Assembly: GCA_963704335.1 (NCBI GenBank)
Contig: OY969889.1
Span: 1,798,001 to 1,862,000 of the forward strand
DNA: 64,000 bases
Source: PALSA-612 sp963704335
GTDB taxonomy: Bacteria; Actinomycetota; Thermoleophilia; Gaiellales; Gaiellaceae
Direction: 5' to 3'
The stretch's first letter is position 1; each line of letters opens with the position of its first letter. The translations under genes were made by a program, and so were the position numbers. A model generated the notes under the pieces. The model was not told the DNA's origin, ran no database searches, and was given only the letters and a program-made list of their open reading frames with translations. Shown piece after piece: positions 16,777 through 24,836 of this stretch.

Positions 16777-17495
16777 GCCGCGACTTCGAGCAGCGCCGAG
16801 ACCAGCTCGTCGGTCGCCGATAGGTACGGCGCGTGATCCGCGGCGAGCTCGAACACCTGCTCGCACGGATGCTCGCGGATCATCCGCCGCTGGAGGGCGG
16901 GTGACAGAGCCTGGTCTCGTTCCGTCAGCACGTACGACCGCGGGATCGACGCAAGCTTTGCGTCGTCGATCTCGACCGGGGTCGCGTAAGGCGCGACGGC
17001 CTGCGGACGCCGCTTCGCCACCGCCCATGCGACCTGGTCCGACGTGCAGTCGTTGTAGATGACCTTCGCGGTCGCCTCCGCTGAGAGGGCCGCTACCGGA
17101 GGGTCGCCTTCGATCGTGAGGTTCGCCTGGATCTGGTCGTCGGACTCGGGAAGGTGGGCCAGATCGAGCAGGCTCTGGCCGTTCGAAGGCATGAACGCGC
17201 AGACGAAGACGAGGTGGGCGACCTTGTCGGTGCAGCGGTCGGCTGCCTGCGTGACGACGACCCCGCCCATGCTGTAGCCGACGAGCACGGCGCGCTCTGG
17301 CCGCTCTGCGAGTGTCGCGCACACGCGCTCGGCGTACGCGTCGAGCGTGACGTCTTCCAGGGGTGTCTGGTCGTCGCCGCTACCGGGCAGGTCGGTTGCC
17401 TCCACCGTGTGGCCTGCGGCCTCGAGCGGGCCGATTACCGGCTCCCAGCACCAGGCACCGGCGAACGCGCCGTGCACGAGGACGAACCGAGTCAT
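16773..17495 (-). CDS. Alpha/beta hydrolase, EstC/salicylate-esterase-like
   Basis: A 240-residue alpha/beta-hydrolase. The oxyanion strand FVLVHGAFAGAWCW, nucleophile elbow GYSMGG (Ser near residue 94) and C-terminal catalytic His in ELAADHAPYLS are present. The family includes EstC and plant methyl-ester/hydroxynitrile-lyase relatives that act on small aromatic or acyl esters. It is coupled (TGATG) to an upstream quinone-oxidoreductase-like gene. Since no pcaD is visible in the window, it is one of two candidates for enol-lactonase, though its sequence is not typically PcaD-like. Confidence 0.78.
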   Translation of the reverse strand: MTRFVLVHGAFAGAWCWEPVIGPLEAAGHTVEATDLPGSGDDQTPLEDVTLDAYAERVCATLAERPERAVLVGYSMGGVVVTQAADRCTDKVAHLVFVCAFMPSNGQSLLDLAHLPESDDQIQANLTIEGDPPVAALSAEATAKVIYNDCTSDQVAWAVAKRRPQAVAPYATPVEIDDAKLASIPRSYVLTERDQALSPALQRRMIREHPCEQVFELAADHAPYLSATDELVSALLEVAA

Positions 17496-18427
17496 CAGTC
17501 GATCGTAAGGACCAGCTTGCCCTGCGTGCGGCCGGTCTCGCCCGCCTCGTGCGCGCGGCCTGCCTCCTCGAGCGGGAACGTCTGCGCGACGTGCGGGCGC
17601 AATTCTCCCGTCTCGACGAGATCGGCGATCGCCTCCAGGCCGGCCCGGTCGGGCTCGACGAGGATGGCGGTCACGCGCACCCGGTCCCCTGCGGCTTCCC
17701 GCAGCGTGTCGAGGCCCGCCGCCGACGGCACGAGGATGAAGAGACCGCCGTCTCGCAACGTCCCGAGTGCCCGCGCCGTCTCCTCGTTCCCGACGAGGTC
17801 GACCACGACGTCGATGTCGCCTGCGGCGTCCTCCACCGGCTGTGACGTGTAGTCGATCGCTTCGTCCACGCCAAGTTCGGCGAGGAACCCGTGCTTGGGA
17901 GAACGCGCCGTGCCGATCACGTACGCGCCGCGCGCCTTCGCGATCTGCACGGCGAGATGGCCGACACCGCCTGCGGCACCCAGGACGAGCACCCGCTGAC
18001 CGGGCTGAACGTCGGCTGTCTCCACCAGCGCTTGCCAGGCCGTGAGCCCGGCGAGCGGAACTGCGGCGGCTTCGACGTCGGACAGGCCTTCGGGTATGCG
18101 GGCGAGCTGGCGCGAGGGCGAGGTCACGTACTCTGCGTAGGCGGCTGCTTCACGGGGGAAGCGTGGCATTCCGAAGACCCGGTCACCCACGGCGAATCTC
18201 GTGGCGCCGAAGCCCAGAGCCTCCACGGTGCCGGCGACGTCCCAGCCGACGGTGAACGGCGGCTCGCCGAGTAAGCCCCCTCGGGTGCGAACCTTCCAGT
18301 CAACGGGGTTGACGCCCGCGGCCGCCACGCGCACGAGCACCTCCGTCGGCGCCGGCTCGGGCTCCGGAAGGTCGGTGAGCTCGAGCACCTCGGGCCCGCC
18401 GAGCGTCTGCTGGGTGATCGCACGCAT
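17495..18427 (-). CDS. NADP-dependent medium-chain dehydrogenase/reductase (quinone-oxidoreductase-like)
   Basis: A 310-residue zinc-free MDR protein. The GroES-like catalytic domain covers about 1-120 (AAAGVNPVDWKVRTRGG) and the Rossmann fold has the dinucleotide motif GAAGGVGHLAVQIAKARGA near 150. No zinc-binding cysteines of alcohol dehydrogenases are seen. Relatives reduce quinones or enones with NADPH, which could protect against reactive quinones formed from catechols. The start is ATG 18427; the longer upstream frame has no support. It is divergent from the PEP/pyruvate-binding gene across a 26-base region containing a TTGTATACAG operator-like site. Confidence 0.85.
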   Translation of the reverse strand: MRAITQQTLGGPEVLELTDLPEPEPAPTEVLVRVAAAGVNPVDWKVRTRGGLLGEPPFTVGWDVAGTVEALGFGATRFAVGDRVFGMPRFPREAAAYAEYVTSPSRQLARIPEGLSDVEAAAVPLAGLTAWQALVETADVQPGQRVLVLGAAGGVGHLAVQIAKARGAYVIGTARSPKHGFLAELGVDEAIDYTSQPVEDAAGDIDVVVDLVGNEETARALGTLRDGGLFILVPSAAGLDTLREAAGDRVRVTAILVEPDRAGLEAIADLVETGELRPHVAQTFPLEEAGRAHEAGETGRTQGKLVLTID

Positions 18428-18435
18428 GCCGTGTG

Positions 18436-18445
18436 TTGTATACAG
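18436..18445. promoter_or_regulatory. GntR/FCD-type operator-like palindrome
   Basis: TTGTATACAG, with a perfect core TGTATACA, lies between two divergent genes. It resembles the TTGTATACAA operators of several FCD-type GntR regulators. Only one site is seen, so this is suggestive. Confidence 0.35.
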
Positions 18446-18453
18446 GGAGCCAG

Positions 18454-19527
18454 GTGGCGCCGACGTACACACGCCCACTCGAGGAGCTGCGGCGGTCCGA
18501 CGCATCGGAGCTCGGAGGCAAGAGCGCCGGCCTCGGGGAGCTGCTGTCGGCCGGGCTCCGCGTGCCGCCCGGGTTCGCGATCAGCGCGGGAGCGTTCACG
18601 AAGTTCATCGCAGAGGCCGGTCTCGCCGGGACGATCGAGGCAGCGCTGGCGCGTGTCTACCCCGGGAACATCGACACGATCGACGCGGCCTCGAAGACGA
18701 TCGGCGAGGCGATGCGCTTCGCGCCCCTGCCGGACGACCTGCGGACCGAGATCGTGGCGCGCTACGACGCTCTGGCCGCCACGACAGGGGAGACGTGGCC
18801 GCCGGTCGCCGTTCGCTCGAGCGCGCTCGGAGAGGACAGTGAGGAAGCCAGCTACGCCGGCCAGCAGGAGAGCTTCCTCTGGGTTTGCGGCCCGGAGCAG
18901 GTCTGCGACGCCGTGCGCGACTGCTGGGTCAGCCTCTACACGCCACACGCCATCAGCTACCGGGCTGCATTGAGCCCAGATGCGGAGACAGCGATGGGCG
19001 TCGCCGTCCAGCTGATGGTCGATGCGAAGGTCTCCGGCGTGATGTTCACGTGCAACCCCGTAACCGGCGATCCGAGCATGGTGGCCGTCAACGCCGGTTG
19101 GGGTTTGGGGATCGCCGTGGTCAGCGGTGAGCTGACGCCGGACGACTACCTCGTGAGCAAGGTGACGGGTGAGGTCGTGCGCCAGACCGTGAGCGAGAAG
19201 GATTTCGAGTACGTCCCGGATGTTGCCGGTAAGGGCACGGTGCGAGTGGAGGTGCCGGCGGAACGACGTGGCGAGCCGTGCCTCCGAGCAGAAGAGCTCG
19301 CTGCGCTGGTAGAAGTCGCGCGCCGTATCGAGGAGCACTACGGGAGCCATCAGGACGTCGAGTGGGCGGTCGTGCGTGGGCAGGCTCTGCCCGAGAGCCT
19401 GGTCGTCCTCCAGGCGCGCCCGGTGACGACGCTGCCAGGACGAGCCGCGACGACCGGCGCGGCCTCGGCGATATCGCTCGTCATGGGCACGTTCGGCGCC
19501 GGCGAGCAGACTCAACCGTCATCCTGA
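18454..19527 (+). CDS. PEP/pyruvate-binding (PPDK N-terminal) protein, phenylphosphate-synthase-beta/CreI-like
   Basis: A 357-residue stand-alone ATP-grasp domain of the PEP synthase/PPDK type. Conserved blocks are LGGKSAGLGELLSAGLRVP, AVRSSALGEDSEEASYAGQ, the SGVMFTCNPVTGDP loop and the closing LQARPVTT. No phosphohistidine or PEP-barrel domain follows, so it needs a partner; the complementary 611-residue protein at 982 fits, as in phenylphosphate synthase and CreHI, where separate ATP-grasp and swivelling subunits act together. The start is taken as GTG 18454 behind AGGGAG; GTG 18433 is an alternative. It heads the operon of biotin carrier, carboxyltransferase and pca genes. Confidence 0.75.
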   Translation: MAPTYTRPLEELRRSDASELGGKSAGLGELLSAGLRVPPGFAISAGAFTKFIAEAGLAGTIEAALARVYPGNIDTIDAASKTIGEAMRFAPLPDDLRTEIVARYDALAATTGETWPPVAVRSSALGEDSEEASYAGQQESFLWVCGPEQVCDAVRDCWVSLYTPHAISYRAALSPDAETAMGVAVQLMVDAKVSGVMFTCNPVTGDPSMVAVNAGWGLGIAVVSGELTPDDYLVSKVTGEVVRQTVSEKDFEYVPDVAGKGTVRVEVPAERRGEPCLRAEELAALVEVARRIEEHYGSHQDVEWAVVRGQALPESLVVLQARPVTTLPGRAATTGAASAISLVMGTFGAGEQTQPSS

Positions 19528-19534
19528 GCTCGAG

Positions 19535-19948
19535 ATGCCGCTGAGCGAGGCCGACGTCCGGGAGATCCTGCGGCTGATCGACGAGTCGGACGTCGACGAG
19601 CTGCGGGTCGAGACGGAGGCGTTCTCGTTGTACGTGCGGCGGGGGGAGACCGCCGGCGGGGAGAAGAAGCCGCCACCGCCCGTCGACGACCGCGCAGCGG
19701 ATGGCGTCGTCACGATCTCCGCGCCGATGATCGGCACGTTCTACCGGGCGGAAGCTCCAGGTGCCGCGCCGTACGTCGAGGTCGGGACACGAGTCGAGCC
19801 AGACACCGTCGTCTGCCTGATCGAGGTCATGAAGATGATGAACCCGATCCCCGCAGGAATGGGAGGCATGATCGTCGAGGTGTGCGCCGCGAACGCGGAT
19901 CCCGTGGAATACGGAGCCCCGCTCTTTCACGTGCGGCCCGATCCATGA
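19535..19948 (+). CDS. accB: Biotin carboxyl carrier protein
   Basis: A 137-residue biotinyl carrier. An acidic N-terminal helix (EADVREILRLIDESDVDELRV) and a Pro-rich linker near residue 46 lead to the lipoyl-like barrel with the biotinylation site EVMKMMN (Lys100). It is 7 bases after the PEP/pyruvate-binding gene and coupled (ATGA) to a carboxyltransferase. No biotin carboxylase is in the window, so the pair must either borrow one or act in transcarboxylation or oxaloacetate decarboxylation. Confidence 0.9.
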   Translation: MPLSEADVREILRLIDESDVDELRVETEAFSLYVRRGETAGGEKKPPPPVDDRAADGVVTISAPMIGTFYRAEAPGAAPYVEVGTRVEPDTVVCLIEVMKMMNPIPAGMGGMIVEVCAANADPVEYGAPLFHVRPDP

Positions 19949-21423
19949 GCAGGCTCGTCGACATCGTCGACACGACGACGCGCGACGGTCAGCAGAGCCT
20001 GTGGAGCGCCACGGGCATGACGGCACACGACGTTCTCGGCATTGCACCGGCCATCGACCGCGTGGGGTTCCACGCCGTCGACTTCACCTCGAGCACCCAC
20101 ATGGCCGTCTCCGTCCGCTTCTTCCGGGAAGACCCCTGGGAACGCATCCGCCTAGTCAGCGCGGCCATGCCCAACACGCCGCTGAGCTTCATCGGATCGG
20201 GCATGCGCTTCATCACGTGGGTCCCCGCCGGGGAGGACGTGATGCGGCTCGTGTTCCGGTGCATCGTCCGCAATGGCATCAGGCGGATCCAGATCGTGGA
20301 CCCGTCGAACGACCCGACGCGGCTGCGGCGGGTCGCCGCCATCGCGCGGGAGGAGAACGTCGAGGAGATCGTGCTCGGGTTGACGTACTCGGTCAGCGAG
20401 GTGCACACGCACGCGTATTACGCCGAGCGCGCCGCCGCCCTCGCCGACTGTACGGAGCTGGACCGCCTCTACCTGAAGGACCCAGGCGGGCTGTTGACGC
20501 CGGACGCGGTGCGTGAGCTCGCACCCCACTTCATCGCCGCTGCTCGCGGACGCCCCATCGAGCTGCACAGCCACTGCACGATCGGGCTCGCCCCGTTCGT
20601 CTACATGGAGGGGCTCAGGGCCGGCTTCCACGTGCTGCACACGGCAGTTGCGCCTCTGGCACGAGGCACTTCCAACCCGGCTGCAGAGACGACACTTCGC
20701 AACCTGGAGGCCGAGGGCTACTCCCACCGGCTCGACCTGGAAGCTCTGGCCGCGGTTTCCGAGCACTTCGCGGCGCTCGCCGAGGAGAAAGGGCTGCCCG
20801 TCGGTCACCCGCAGGAGTTCGACGCGACCTACTACCACCACCAGCTGGCCGGCGGCATGGTCTCGACGACAAAGCGGATGCTCGACGAGCTGGGCCGGCC
20901 CGAGCTGTTTCCGGCCGTGCTGGAGGAGGTCGCCCGGGTCCGCGCAGAGATGGGTTACCCGATCATCGTCACCCCGGTCTCACAGTTCGTGGCGACGCAG
21001 GCGGTCAGGAACATCATCGACGGCGAGCGCTGGGCAACGGTCTCCGACGAGACCGTCCGCTACTTCCTCGGGCACTACGGAGAGTCGCCCGCGCCCGTGG
21101 CTCCCGACGTGGCCGACCGCGTGCTCTCCCGCCCGCGCACGGAAGAGCTTCGACGCCTCGAGCCGCTCAGCCTCGAGGGAGCACGAGCCCGCTTCGGCCG
21201 AACGCTCTCCGATGAGGAGCTGCTGCTGCGGTTGACGATGCCCGAGGAGCAGGTCGACGCGATGCTCGCCGCGCCGTCGATCGCAGACGGCGGGCACGTG
21301 GCCGGCTCGGCAGGTCGTCATCCGGTGGTGACGCTGCTGCGCGAGGTCGAGAAGCGAACGTCGGTCCAGCAGCTCCGCGTACAGGCCGGGGACGAGGTCG
21401 TGGAGTGGCGTCGTGCGACTTGA
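19945..21423 (+). CDS. Pyruvate carboxylase subunit B / oxaloacetate decarboxylase alpha-like carboxyltransferase
   Basis: A 492-residue carboxyltransferase of the HMGL-like TIM-barrel family. The metal/substrate motif DTTTRDGQQSLW starts at about residue 8; IELHSHCTIG supplies the two metal histidines; TYYHHQLAGGMVSTTKRML matches the conserved biotin-dependent block, with VSTTK where LSNL is usual. A C-terminal PYC_OADA-like domain follows (about 300-470). It has no fused biotinyl domain, using the separate carrier just upstream. The likely reaction exchanges CO2 between biotin and pyruvate/oxaloacetate, both made by the LigK aldolase in this island. The start ATG 19945 overlaps the accB stop. 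Confidence 0.82.
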   Translation: MSRLVDIVDTTTRDGQQSLWSATGMTAHDVLGIAPAIDRVGFHAVDFTSSTHMAVSVRFFREDPWERIRLVSAAMPNTPLSFIGSGMRFITWVPAGEDVMRLVFRCIVRNGIRRIQIVDPSNDPTRLRRVAAIAREENVEEIVLGLTYSVSEVHTHAYYAERAAALADCTELDRLYLKDPGGLLTPDAVRELAPHFIAAARGRPIELHSHCTIGLAPFVYMEGLRAGFHVLHTAVAPLARGTSNPAAETTLRNLEAEGYSHRLDLEALAAVSEHFAALAEEKGLPVGHPQEFDATYYHHQLAGGMVSTTKRMLDELGRPELFPAVLEEVARVRAEMGYPIIVTPVSQFVATQAVRNIIDGERWATVSDETVRYFLGHYGESPAPVAPDVADRVLSRPRTEELRRLEPLSLEGARARFGRTLSDEELLLRLTMPEEQVDAMLAAPSIADGGHVAGSAGRHPVVTLLREVEKRTSVQQLRVQAGDEVVEWRRAT

Positions 21424-22219
21424 CGACGTCAAGGGCTTCGTGCTCGATATCGACGGCACCCTCGTCCACCGGGAAGGCAAGACGATGCACGTGCAGCCCG
21501 GCGCTGTCGAAGCTCTCGCTCGAATTCGCGCCTCCGGCAGGCCGTTCGTCCTCTTCACGAACGGCGCCCACGTGCCGTCGGTCAGCTTCGCTGCAGAGGT
21601 GCGCGCGGCGGGCCTCGACGTCCGCGACGCCGAGGTGCTGACGCCGCTCGACAGCGTCCAGTTCCATCTGCGGACGCACCACCCCGAGCACGCGATCCTC
21701 GCCTTTCTCAACTCGGGGGCGCGCCGGCAGCTCGAGGAGGGCGCCGTCCGCTTTGCGGAGCCCGACGAAGCGGATGTCGGTGCCGTGTTCGTCGCGCACG
21801 TCAACGCGGTGGAGTTCGCGGATCTCGAGCGCGCGGCCCGGGCGCTCCTCGACGGCGCCGTGCTCCTGACCGCGAGCTACGCCGCGTCGTACGCGGGCGC
21901 GAACGGCCCGATCTTCTCCCGCGGGGCGATGGTCACCGCCGCGCTAGCAAAGGCGTCCGGTGTGGAGCCGACCATCGTCGGCAAGCCCTCCGAGGCCGCG
22001 CTCGAAGCGATCCGGGACCGCCTTCACCTCCCGACGACAGAGATCGTCGTGATCGGGGACGACTTCACGATGGACGTAGCGCTCGGCCGGCTCGGCGGCG
22101 CCAGGACGATTCTCGTGCGCACAGGGACGTCCGGAAGCGTCCAGCGGGAGAGCATCCCCGCGGAGCAGCGACCGGACGAGGTGGTGGACGGCGTCGCCGA
22201 GCTTCTCGACCGGCTCTGA
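21413..22219 (+). CDS. HAD superfamily phosphatase, NagD/subfamily IIA-like
   Basis: A 268-residue HAD-IIA hydrolase. Motif I is VLDIDGTLVH (nucleophile and acid Asp at about 12 and 14), motif II LFTNGAH, the motif III lysine is in IVGKPSEAA, and motif IV is VIGDDFTMDVALG. A C2 cap lies between. Relatives dephosphorylate sugar, nucleotide or aryl phosphates such as 4-nitrophenyl phosphate. It starts at GTG 21413 inside the carboxyltransferase gene. Together with the PEP-type phosphotransferase halves it could form a phosphorylation/dephosphorylation pair, as in the Cre p-cresol route; this is inference. Confidence 0.82.
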   Translation: MRLDDVKGFVLDIDGTLVHREGKTMHVQPGAVEALARIRASGRPFVLFTNGAHVPSVSFAAEVRAAGLDVRDAEVLTPLDSVQFHLRTHHPEHAILAFLNSGARRQLEEGAVRFAEPDEADVGAVFVAHVNAVEFADLERAARALLDGAVLLTASYAASYAGANGPIFSRGAMVTAALAKASGVEPTIVGKPSEAALEAIRDRLHLPTTEIVVIGDDFTMDVALGRLGGARTILVRTGTSGSVQRESIPAEQRPDEVVDGVAELLDRL

Positions 22220-22236
22220 CGGCGGATAATGAGCCG

Positions 22237-22896
22237 ATGACTGTGCGGGGCACGATCGGCGCCGAAGAGGCGGTGTCCCACGTCCGCTCCGGCGACACCG
22301 TCATGGTGGGAGGGTTTGGCCTGGTCGGGGCCCCGCTGACGCTCATCGACGCGCTCGCCGAGCATTCCGACGCAACCGACCTGACGGTGGTCTCGAACAA
22401 CATCGGCGAGCCGGGCAAGGGTCTCGGCAAGCTGCTGCGCCAGGGCCGGATCCGCCGCGGGATCTCCTCCTTCTTCACCTCGAACCCCGAGGCGGTAGCC
22501 GCCGTGAACGCCGGCGACATCGAGGCGACACTCGTTCCCCAGGGGACGTTCGCCGAGGCGATTCGCGCGGGAGGCGCCGGTATCGGAGGCTTCTTCACGC
22601 CGGTGGGCGCGGGAACGCCCCTCGCCGAGGGAAAGGAGGAACGGGACATCGACGGCGTGCTCCAGGTGCTCGAGAGCCCGATCCGGGCGGACGTGGCTCT
22701 CGTGTACGCCGCTCGTGCGGACGAGCTCGGCAACCTCTGGTACCGGCATACAGCGCGGAACTTCAACCCGCTCATGGCGACTGCAGCGACGGTCACCGTT
22801 GCGGAGGCGGGTGAGATCGTGCCCGTGGGCGAGCTCGACCCCGAGTCGATTGCGACTCCTCACCTGTACGTCGACCACCTCGTGGCGCGCGCATGA
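22237..22896 (+). CDS. pcaI: 3-oxoadipate CoA-transferase subunit A
   Basis: A 219-residue alpha subunit of a class I CoA-transferase, moving CoA from succinyl-CoA to 3-oxoadipate. The N-terminal VMVGGFGLVGAP coenzyme loop, TSNPEAV, LVPQGTFAEAIRAGGAGIGGFFTP and the closing ATPHLYVDHLV are all diagnostic. It overlaps subunit B by four bases. Its place next to pcaHGBC favours 3-oxoadipate over acetoacetate. Confidence 0.92.
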   Translation: MTVRGTIGAEEAVSHVRSGDTVMVGGFGLVGAPLTLIDALAEHSDATDLTVVSNNIGEPGKGLGKLLRQGRIRRGISSFFTSNPEAVAAVNAGDIEATLVPQGTFAEAIRAGGAGIGGFFTPVGAGTPLAEGKEERDIDGVLQVLESPIRADVALVYAARADELGNLWYRHTARNFNPLMATAATVTVAEAGEIVPVGELDPESIATPHLYVDHLVARA

Positions 22897-23540
22897 CCGC
22901 CGCCGACCCCAAGGCACTGATTGCCGCACGGGCCGCACAGGAGCTACGTGCCGGCGAAGTCGTCAACCTCGGCATCGGCATTCCCAACCTCATCCCCGGC
23001 TACCTCGGCGCAGAGACGGAGATCTTCCTCCACACCGAGAACGGTCTTCTCGGCGTCGGCCCCAGACCCGCGGCAGACGAGCTCGATCCCGACCTCGTGG
23101 ACGCTGCGAAGCAACCCGTCACCGCTCTCCCGGGTGCGTCGTACTTCGACAGCGCGGCGAGCTTCGCGATGATTCGCGGCGGCCACGTGGACGTCGCCGT
23201 CCTCGGTGCGCTGCAGGTGAGCGAGCGCGGCGACATCGCGAACTGGGCGATCCCCGGCAAGGACGTTCTCGGCGTTGGCGGCGCGATGGATCTCGTCGTC
23301 GGCGCCGGACGAGTCGTCGTGACGATGACGTCCACGACGCCGGCCGGCGGGCGTAAGCTCGTCCGTGAGTGCACGTTTCCGCTGACAGCCCGACAGGCCG
23401 TTGACGTCGTCGTGACGGAGCTCGCGGTATTCCGGTTTCGCGACGGCTCCCTCGAGCTCACCGAGCTGCTCGACGGAGCGACGCTCGAGGATGTCCAGGC
23501 GGTGACCGAAGCGCAGTTCAACGTCGAGCTGGAGGACTGA
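22893..23540 (+). CDS. pcaJ: 3-oxoadipate CoA-transferase subunit B
   Basis: The 215-residue beta subunit carrying the catalytic glutamate in HTENGLLGVGP (about residue 50). NLGIGIPNLIPGYL at the N-terminus and DIANWAIPGKDVLGVGGAMDLV are standard. It forms the heterodimer/heterotetramer with the upstream gene and produces 3-oxoadipyl-CoA, whose thiolase is not in the window. pcaH begins two bases after its stop codon. Confidence 0.92.
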   Translation: MTAADPKALIAARAAQELRAGEVVNLGIGIPNLIPGYLGAETEIFLHTENGLLGVGPRPAADELDPDLVDAAKQPVTALPGASYFDSAASFAMIRGGHVDVAVLGALQVSERGDIANWAIPGKDVLGVGGAMDLVVGAGRVVVTMTSTTPAGGRKLVRECTFPLTARQAVDVVVTELAVFRFRDGSLELTELLDGATLEDVQAVTEAQFNVELED

Positions 23541-23541
23541 C

Positions 23542-24270
23542 ATGGGGCCCACGTCACCGTCGTCCACGCGCGTCCTGGACTCGGACCGGGGCGTCGATCC
23601 CCCGTACCTCTACGACGACTACGTCGGTACGAGGCTGCGCTCGCCGACGGAACGGCTCATCGTTCTTCCGCATACGCTCTCCGAGCTCACGGGCCCCGTG
23701 TTCGGCGATCGGGAGATCGGCGAGAGCGACCACGACCTCACGCGGCAGCACGCCGGTGACCCCCTCGGCGAGCGGATCGTCGTCAGCGGTCGCGTGCTCG
23801 GGTCCGACGGCAAGCCGCTGCGCGGTCAGCTGATCGAGATCTGGCAGGCGAATGCCGCCGGTCGCTATGCCCACTCGGTGGACACGCACGACGCGCCGCT
23901 CGACCCGAACTTCTCCGGCGGCGGGCGCTGCCTCACCGGTGACGACGGCGAGTACCGGTTCATCACGGTGAAGCCGGGCGCCTACCCGTGGCCGAACCAT
24001 CCAAATGCCTGGCGTCCGAACCACATCCACTTCTCGCTCTTCGGGCGCACGTTCACGGAACGGCTCGTGACGCAGATGTACTTCCCGGGCGATCCGCTGT
24101 TCGAGTTCGACCCGATCTTCAAGTCCGTCCGAGACGAGCGAGCGCGCGAGCGGCTCATCAGCACGTTCGACCTCGGCCTGACGACCCCGGACTGGGCGCT
24201 CGGCTACCGCTTCGACATCGTCGTCGGCGGCAGGGATCCGACGCCACTCGAGGAGCCGCACGATGACTGA
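23542..24270 (+). CDS. pcaH: Protocatechuate 3,4-dioxygenase beta subunit
   Basis: A 242-residue Fe(III) intradiol dioxygenase subunit, opening protocatechuate to 3-carboxy-cis,cis-muconate. The ligands expected from Pseudomonas PcaH are present: Tyr109 (GRYAH), Tyr148 (GAYPWPNH), His161 and His163 (NHIHFS). The N-terminal arm (LIVLPHTLSELTGPVFG) that wraps the alpha subunit is retained. It overlaps pcaG by 8 bases. The holoenzyme needs the alpha subunit, whose gene is frameshifted in this sequence. Confidence 0.93.
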   Translation: MGPTSPSSTRVLDSDRGVDPPYLYDDYVGTRLRSPTERLIVLPHTLSELTGPVFGDREIGESDHDLTRQHAGDPLGERIVVSGRVLGSDGKPLRGQLIEIWQANAAGRYAHSVDTHDAPLDPNFSGGGRCLTGDDGEYRFITVKPGAYPWPNHPNAWRPNHIHFSLFGRTFTERLVTQMYFPGDPLFEFDPIFKSVRDERARERLISTFDLGLTTPDWALGYRFDIVVGGRDPTPLEEPHDD

Positions 24271-24836
24271 GACTCTTGGTCTCACGCCGTCGCAGACGGT
24301 CGGTCCGTACCTCTCGATCGGCCTGATCGACAGCGCGGTGACGGCCTCGATCGTCTCCCACGACGACCCGCGCGCGATCGTCGTGCGCGGCAGGCTCCTG
24401 GACGGCCAGGGCGATCCGGTGCCGGACGGGATGATCGAGTTCTGGCAGGCGAACGAGGCGGGGCGTTACGCGCATCCGGCCGACACACGTGAAGACGTGC
24501 CGCTCGAGGATGGGTTCTGGGGCTTCGGCCGCTCCGGACACCGTGAACGACGGGTGGTACGAGATCGTGACGCTGAAGCCCGGTCGGGTGCCGACGCCTG
24601 ACGGTCGTCTGCAGGCGCCGCACATCGTCGTCGGCGTCTTCGCGCGCGGGCTGCTGAAGCGACTGGCGACCCGTCTCTACTTCCCCGACGAAGAGGAGGC
24701 GAACGCTGCCGATCCCGTCCTTGCCGAACTCGACGAGAGAGAGCGCGCCACGCTCGTGGCGCAGCGGGAGGACGGCGGGCTCCGCTTCGACATCCGTCTC
24801 CAGGGCTCGGAACAGACGGCGTTCTTCCTCGTATGA
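24263..24836 (+). pseudogene. pcaG: Protocatechuate 3,4-dioxygenase alpha subunit, frameshifted
   Basis: The two halves of a normal PcaG are in different frames. Frame one (24263 to about 24536) gives TPSQTVGPYLSIGL, FWQANEAGRYAHPAD and GFWGFGRS. The second frame, from about 24537, continues DTVNDGWYEIVTLKPGRVP, then the APHIVVGVFARGLL block and QTAFFLV, ending exactly at the pcaB start (ATGA). One extra base (or two missing) around 24533-24537 explains the break. Everything else, including length (about 190 residues) and coupling on both sides, looks intact. A sequencing insertion is therefore as likely as a true mutation. Without it the dioxygenase would lack its alpha subunit. Confidence 0.85.

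Noticed and set aside
24263..24836. Programmed ribosomal frameshift in pcaG
   Set aside because: No slippery heptamer or downstream pseudoknot is visible at 24533-24537, and three other genes have similar one-base breaks, so an insertion or sequence error is simpler.
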